The notes under the pieces: model-generated
Told to the model about the DNA's origin: nothing
What the model saw: only the letters and a program-made list of their open reading frames with translations
Databases searched by the model: none
Shown here: piece by piece, positions 23,144 to 23,243 of the stretch
Position numbering within the stretch: position 1 is the first letter of the stretch
Layout of the letters: every line of letters starts with the position of its first letter
Position numbers and translations under genes: made by a program
IMG/VR virus record: IMGVR_UViG_3300036845_000080
Location: 1-23,243 of that record
Reading direction: 5' to 3' (one strand)
Source: a virus
DNA length: 23,243 nucleotides

Positions 23144-23243
23144 TTATGTTTTCCGAGCTTCGTCAATTATGCGTCGCAGAAACTCGCCCACGGTCACGCC
23201 AAGGCGCTTGGCCTCGCGTGTGATCCACGCCAACTGCGGCACA
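23144..23243 (-). CDS. C-terminal part of a ribbon-helix-helix-like protein (partial)
   Basis: The frame enters from the window end and closes at TAA (23144-23146), giving 32 residues: WITREAKRLGVTVGEFLRRI then IDEARKT. This is the usual end of small CopG/Arc-type ribbon-helix-helix DNA-binding proteins (A-x-x-x-G-x-T/S-x-x-E-x-x-R-x-I-x-E). The N-terminal strand lies outside the window or just at its edge; a GTG at 23242-23240 may be internal. It could be a repressor of the minus-strand operon. Confidence 0.6.
   Translation of the reverse strand, partial: VPQLAWITREAKRLGVTVGEFLRRIIDEARKT

Overview
The window is a GC-rich segment of a tailed bacteriophage genome (free phage or prophage). A tightly packed late operon of virion genes on the + strand fills about 22.6 kb, and a short opposing block of small genes lies at the right end. 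No integrase, bacterial flanking gene, tRNA, CRISPR array or insertion sequence is visible, so lifestyle cannot be decided. Base composition and codon choice suggest a high-GC proteobacterial host; a DUF3309-like mini-protein fits an alpha- or betaproteobacterium, but this is inference. The portal, major capsid protein and adaptor resemble the SU10/phiEco32-like set, and the nozzle, GNAT-like protein and large ejection-type proteins suggest a short-tailed (podovirus) particle.

Layout. 1-1076: the end of an upstream gene (by position perhaps the large terminase), two hypothetical proteins and a 55-residue two-helix membrane protein. 1073-5980: portal, two tiny basic proteins, a small helical protein, a small protein with an RNA polymerase alpha-CTD-like helix-hairpin-helix, then the scaffold. 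5981-6267: the only sizeable gap, directly before the capsid gene. 6268-9241: major capsid protein, two small head-associated proteins, the head-tail adaptor and a probable minor structural protein. 9242-14733: tail fibre cassette with two paralogous fibres, two small proteins and a third fibre with a collar domain and nine HxH motifs. 14737-16311: tail nozzle. 16313-22631: a small protein, a T7 gp13/GNAT-like protein and four proteins of ejection type, one carrying an N-terminal lysozyme-like transglycosylase domain. 22628-23243 (minus strand): a ribbon-helix-helix-like partial gene, a 42-residue secreted tetra-cysteine mini-protein, a 70-residue hypothetical and a 48-residue membrane protein.

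The genes follow the order of virion construction: DNA-packaging portal, scaffold and shell, adaptor and nozzle closing the vertex, fibres for host recognition, then proteins expected to be packaged and ejected with the DNA. Most genes touch or overlap (ATGA, TGATG, TAATG), which implies translational coupling on long transcripts. The most unusual items are the alpha-CTD-like protein inside the head operon, the secreted CX3C-X4-CX3C peptide in the opposing operon, the fibre pair with conserved ends and divergent middles, and the unexplained 287-base gap before the capsid gene.
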